Source: Hypomesus transpacificus
Taxonomy: Eukaryota; Chordata; Actinopteri; Osmeriformes; Osmeridae
Assembly (NCBI RefSeq): GCF_021917145.1
Contig: NC_061080.1
Location: 4,446,693 to 4,510,692, forward strand
Reading direction: 5' to 3'
Length of the DNA: 64,000 nt
Both the position numbers and the translations under genes were made by a program. Below the pieces are notes generated by a model. That model was given only the letters and a program-made list of their open reading frames with translations, had not been told where the DNA came from and searched no databases. Numbering within the stretch: the first letter of the stretch is position 1; every line of letters starts with the position of its first letter. This document shows positions 59,923 to 64,000 of the stretch, in pieces.

Positions 59923-60525
59923 GCCGTTTTAACATGTATTTCTACAAACGTAGTAGTCACTATTTTAAAGATACTAGTACTTATTCTTTAGTTGCTAGTA
60001 ACTAATCCAATAGTTACTAGTATCTATTCCCGTCTTACTAGTAACTTTCATTAGATACTAGTAACTATTCTTTAGTTACTAGTAACTAATCCAATAGTTA
60101 CTAGTATCTATTCCCGTTTTACTAGTAAGTTTTCATTAAATACTAGTACCTATTTTTTAGTTACTAGTAACTATTCCGACATATCCCAAAACCAATAAGT
60201 ACTAGTAACAATTGCCAACAAGATATCTAGTTAACATGCAAATTAAATCCTGAAGATATCTAGTTAACATGCAAATGAGCTTCTGAAGATATCTAGTTAA
60301 CATGCAAGTTCGCTTTTGAAGATATCTAGTTAACATGCTAATTAGCTGCTGAAGAGCACACCTCACAGAAGACGCTGTTTTAACATTTATTTCTATAAAC
60401 GTACTAGTCACTATTTTAAAGTTACTAGTACTTATTCTTTAGTTACTAGTAACTAATCCAAATAGTTACTAGAATCTATTCCCGTTTTACTAGTAACTTT
60501 TCATTAGATACTAGTACCTCTGGAA
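59923..60525. repeat. ACTAGT-rich repeat block with 33-bp tandem core
   Basis: Two related blocks (about 59923-60210 and 60373-60525) begin with CCGTTTTAACATGTATTTCT or CTGTTTTAACATTTATTTCT. They carry many TTACTAGTAACT/TACTAGTA palindromes. Between them are four exact-length 33-bp units starting GATATCTAGTTAACATGC (60222, 60255, 60288, 60321). The minus strand reads the units as an 11-residue repeat, probably by chance. Looks like a satellite-bearing mobile element; family not identified. Confidence 0.8.
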
Positions 60526-60915
60526 GACCTACACAGATCCTGTTGTCTCAAAAATGCCCAGAACATCAAAAAAGACACTTAACACTCCTGGGCACTCCCT
60601 GTTTGAAATGTTTCCTTCAGGCAGATGATACAGATCAATCAAGGCAAGGACAAACAGACTAAAACAGTGTCTATCCAACTGCAATAACCACTGTTGCTGC
60701 TGGCAAAACATGATGTGCACAATGTTATGTATTATGTAATGACTGTGTGTGGTTGTTTACGGTACAGTCTTAGGTATATTTATTTGAGTAAATTTTAGCA
60801 CTTTAGTAATTTTATCCTTTTTACAGATTTTTAAGTCAATGAATGATCCACTGACTGGAAGCACTTAAATTTTTTTGTACCTGTGACAATGACAATAAAG
60901 ATCTATTCTATTCAT
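60526..60915 (+). mobile_element. LINE 3' end (L2/Rex-like), truncated
   Basis: The start encodes the C-terminal LINE region (THPGHSLFEMFPSGR-like once frames are allowed). It ends TGACAATGACAATAAAGATC and TATTCTATTC, a typical LINE tail. Frameshifted and stop-containing. Confidence 0.65.
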
Positions 60916-61120
60916 TTGTATGGTATGCAATTGTTTTGGGGGCACAGCCTGGCCCAAGGTAAATGCTGTAGACTGTAGTTACATGGAGATTTTTATTAAT
61001 GGACCCAGTAGTGTTTGTTAGGGGACAATTTATACATGAGATGATCAATAAAACTACCATACTTGAAATCCCCAGAACAACATAATGATCAATTCTGGCT
61101 GAGCCTAAAACATCAGAACA
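60916..61120. other. Spacer between tail-to-tail LINEs
   Basis: About 200 bp, no feature seen. Confidence 0.4.
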
Positions 61121-61123
61121 ATG

Positions 61124-63430
61124 GTTCAAGTTCAAGTCTTTTATTTGTCAGGTGCACAGAACAACACAAGGTTAGACTGGGCACTGAAATTCTTAAGACA
61201 AGACAACGCAAGCACCTGGCATAACATATAAGTACACAGAACAAATTTACATCTATGCTGAGCTTAGATAAGTGAACTTCCTAAATATACAGATAGCAAT
61301 AAATAACGACTAAACTAACCCTAACACTAAAACTTCCTAAATTACAGATAACAATAAATAGTACGCTATACTAACCCTAATACACAAAAAAAAAAAAATC
61401 TGTTACAACCCTATAACCTAATCTAACCTAAGTGGAGTACAGTGCAGTAGTGCAAATTTGCAGATCAGTGACTATGTCAATGACCAAACAGGGGCCTGGT
61501 GGCGAGGTACAGTAGTGCAATGTTACTGAAAGAGCAACCAGTAGCTGAAAGTGACAGTGTATAAGTGACTCGTGTGCAGTAAAATGTCCATATCAGTGTC
61601 CATTGAGAAGCCTGATGACCCTTGGGTAGAAACTGTTGTCCAGTTTGCGTGTGCGCGACCGGATGCTGCGTTAACGCCTGCCAGGAGGCAACGGGGTAAA
61701 GAGACTGAAGGATGGGTGGGAACAGTCAGGAACAGGTGGGAATCCTGCTGGCTTTCCTTAGGCAACGTGTGTGGTAAGTGTCCTGTAGGGCTGGGAGCTT
61801 CCTGCCAATGATGAACTCAGCAGAACGGACCACACTTCGTAGGGCCTTGCGGTCCCGGTCTGTGCAGCTCCCATACCACACTGTGATACAACCAGTCAGA
61901 ATGCTCTCTATAGTGCATCTGTAAAAGTTAGTAAGGATGACTGAGTCCATACCAAACTTCTTCAGTCTCCTCAGGAAGAAGAGGCGCTTACGGGCCGCTT
62001 TGACCACCTTGTCCGTGTGAACAGACCAGGTGAGGTCATTGCTGATGTTCACCCCGAGGAACTTGAAGCAGCTGACCTTCTCCACTTCCGATCCATTGAT
62101 GAATAGGGGTGCATGCTCCTCCTCCTGCCGCCTCCGATAGTCCACAATCATCTCCTTGGTCTTGCTGATGTTAAGAGAGAGGTTGTTGTCCTGACACCAT
62201 GATGTCAGGGTGTCAACCTCCTCTCTGTAGGCTGACTCGTCACTGTCAGAGATGAGGCCCACGATGGTTGTGTCGTCAGCAAACTTAACGAGGAGGTTGG
62301 AGCTGTGTGTGGCCGCACAATCGTGGGTGAACAAGGAGAACAGGAGAGGGCTGAGCACACAGCCCTGGGGGGTGCCTGTGTTGGTGATCAGTACAGATGA
62401 GGTGTGGTCACCGATTCTCACCACCTGTGGCCTCCCCGTCAGGAAGTGGAAGATCCACTTGCAGAGGGAGGTGCTTATTCCCAGGTCCACAAGCTTGGAG
62501 ACCAGTCTGGAGGGGATGATGGTGTTGAATGCAGAGCTGTAGTCAATGAACAGCATCCTCACATATGTATTCCCCTTGTCCAGGTGGGAGAGAGTGGTGT
62601 GCATAGTCAGAGCGATGGCATCGTCTGTAGACCTATTGGACCGGTATGCAAACTGCATAGGGTCCAGTGTGGGGGGCAGCGAGGAGCAGATGAATGATTT
62701 GACTAGCCGCTCGAAGCACTTCATGATGACAGAGGTCAGTGCTATTGGGCGATAGTCGTTCAGACATGTGACCTTGGTGTTCTTGGGCACAGGGATGATG
62801 GTGGTCCTCTTGAAGCAGGTGGGGAGTACAGAGAGGTTAAGGGAGAGGTCGAAGATGTCACTGAAGACCCCTGCCAGCTGGTCAGCGCAGCCCCTAAGGG
62901 CCCTACCTGATATGCCGTCTGGGCCTGGTGCCTTGCGAGGGTTGATCTTCTTAAAGCACAGCCTCACCTCGGCTACAGTTAGTGTAGGCACACCACTGGC
63001 TTGGCCTTCAGGTAACTCCACTGCAGGGGGGTCACTGTCCCTCTCAAAGCGAGCGTAGAAGGAGTTCAGCTCGTCTGGCAGTAGGACAGAGGACTGGGTC
63101 TCATTGTAGCCTCTCCCTTTGTAGTCTGTAATGGCTTTAAGTCCACTCCACATGCGCCTGGGGTCAGAGCCATGGTAGCTGGACTCCACCTTGGTCCTGT
63201 AAGCCCTTTTCGCTGCTTTGATGGCCTTCAGAAGGTCGTATCTGGCCTTCCTGTACTCATCAGGGTCCCCAGAATTAAAGGCGACAGTACGGGCTCTCAG
63301 CTTGGCCCGGACCGCGGCATCAACCCAGGGCTTCTGATTTGGGAAAGACCGGACAACCTTCTTGGGGACAACGTCATCAACGCAGTGCTGGATGTAGCTG
63401 GAGACATGGCCATTTGGTCTCATAGACACA
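61124..63430 (-). pseudogene. 5'-truncated L2/CR1-like LINE with nearly intact RT
   Basis: A 567-codon frame (63429-61726) begins after the endonuclease domain (PNQKPWVDAAVRAKLRAR) and covers the whole [65 protein letters not shown] and FLGVNIS. It ends after CLRKASRIPTCS by frameshift; the expected C-terminal part lies in another frame with a TAA (about 61760-61590). The 3' end is at about 61124, with TCAAGTTCAAG repeats. EN is absent, so it could not mobilise itself. Higher GC than the array. Confidence 0.88.
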
Positions 63431-63545
63431 AGTCCCTAGTATTCCACACCTACACTGGTACAACATGATACTAGTGTGTCCATTTCTCTCAGGCAGACAG
63501 TCTGAGAGGTCAACCAGCCCAACACATATTTCCTACATTATCCTA

Positions 63546-64000
63546 CACTAACTGCAGCTGAGGTGAGGCAGCGCAGATCAACCCTCGCAAGGCTCCTGGC
63601 CCAGACGGTGTATCAGGTAGGGCCCTTGGGCTGTGCTGACCAGCTAGCAGGGGTCTTCAGTGACGTCTTCCACCTCTCCCTCAGCCTGTCTGTACCCCCC
63701 ACCTGCTTCAAGATGACCACCATTATCCCTGTGCCCAAGAACACCAAGGTCACATGTATGAACCACTATTGCCCGATAGCACTGACCTCTGTCATCATGA
63801 AGTGCTTCGAGCGGCTAGTCAAATCATTCCTCTGCTCCTCGCTGCCCCCCACCCTGGACCCAATGCCGTTTGCATACCGGTCCAACAGGTCTACAGACGA
63901 TGCCATCGCTCTGACAATGCACACCGCTCTCTCCCACCTGGACAAAGGGAATACGTATGTGAGGATGCTGTTCATTGACTACAGCTCAGCATTCAACACC
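63546..64000 (+). pseudogene. Second L2/CR1-like LINE copy, opposite strand, cut by window edge
   Basis: Matches the RT of the minus-strand copy from the APGPDG segment to SSAFNT at the window end. Small indels and a TGA (GLGCTGA region near 63630) break it. With the copy at 61.1-63.43 kb it forms a head-to-head inverted pair around a ~115-bp spacer. Confidence 0.85.

Noticed and set aside
60202..60411. Minus-strand peptide with 11-residue CMLTRYLQ repeats
   Set aside because: The 33-bp repeat is a multiple of three by chance. There is no start or stop context of a gene, and it sits inside a non-coding repeat block.
1..64000. CRISPR arrays, bacterial operons, riboswitches
   Set aside because: The repeats are long, contiguous and transposon-derived with no regular spacers, and the genes are intron-split. 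The DNA is eukaryotic.

Overview
The window is vertebrate nuclear DNA, almost certainly a ray-finned fish. It holds an intron-split clade B serpin gene, tRNA-derived SINEs whose tail matches a co-resident LINE, hAT elements with 8-bp target duplications, and a Helentron-type rolling-circle transposon. There is no bacterial, organellar or rRNA/tRNA gene content. Most of the window is mobile or repetitive DNA; the only clear host gene is the serpin.

Layout. (1) 1-22.6 kb: tandem array of four near-identical 5.66-5.72 kb units, entering from the left edge. Each unit holds a broken LINE on the minus strand (EN, then RT), split by a 1,094-bp solo LTR flanked by GTTG, plus a non-coding block of about 1.6 kb. 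A fifth copy at 50.86-55.46 kb lacks the LTR and preserves the empty insertion site. (2) 22.6-24.1 kb: a minisatellite and a LINE 3' tail. (3) About 24.1-37.7 kb: the Helentron. It has a putative promoter and leader exon, a small coding exon, one exon of 2,483 codons (herpes-tegument C76-like protease, OTU protease, 18-residue repeats, Cys-rich region, HUH Rep, Pif1-type helicase), then an endonuclease domain cut off by a frameshift. Behind it lies a repeated series of exon-like modules ending near a poly(A) signal. (4) 37.7-41.4 kb: two hAT-type elements, a 37-bp minisatellite and a SINE. (5) 41.5-50.3 kb: a large imperfect inverted repeat. The left arm carries an intact three-exon, 380-aa RPA-like single-strand DNA-binding protein gene (first intron GC-AG); the right arm carries its decayed copy. 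A hAT element and a smaller inverted repeat sit in the spacer. (6) 55.7-58.5 kb: the serpin gene, seven coding exons, 377 aa, with a SINE in its last intron. (7) 59.15-59.71 kb: two probable exons of an unidentified gene converging on the serpin. (8) 59.9-64 kb: an ACTAGT-rich repeat block, a LINE 3' tail, and two L2/CR1-like LINEs head to head at the right edge.

How the parts relate. The Helentron protein supplies nicking/joining (HUH Rep) and unwinding (Pif1 helicase). An RPA-like protein would coat the single strand made by rolling-circle transposition, so the RPA-like gene may belong to the same transposition system, though the sequence does not prove one element. The two cysteine-protease-like domains on the transposase are the most unusual gene content. 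The LINE array looks like passive amplification of already dead DNA: the units share the YADD-to-YADY change, the frameshift and the LTR. All boundaries and identities come from reading the sequence by eye; no database search was run.
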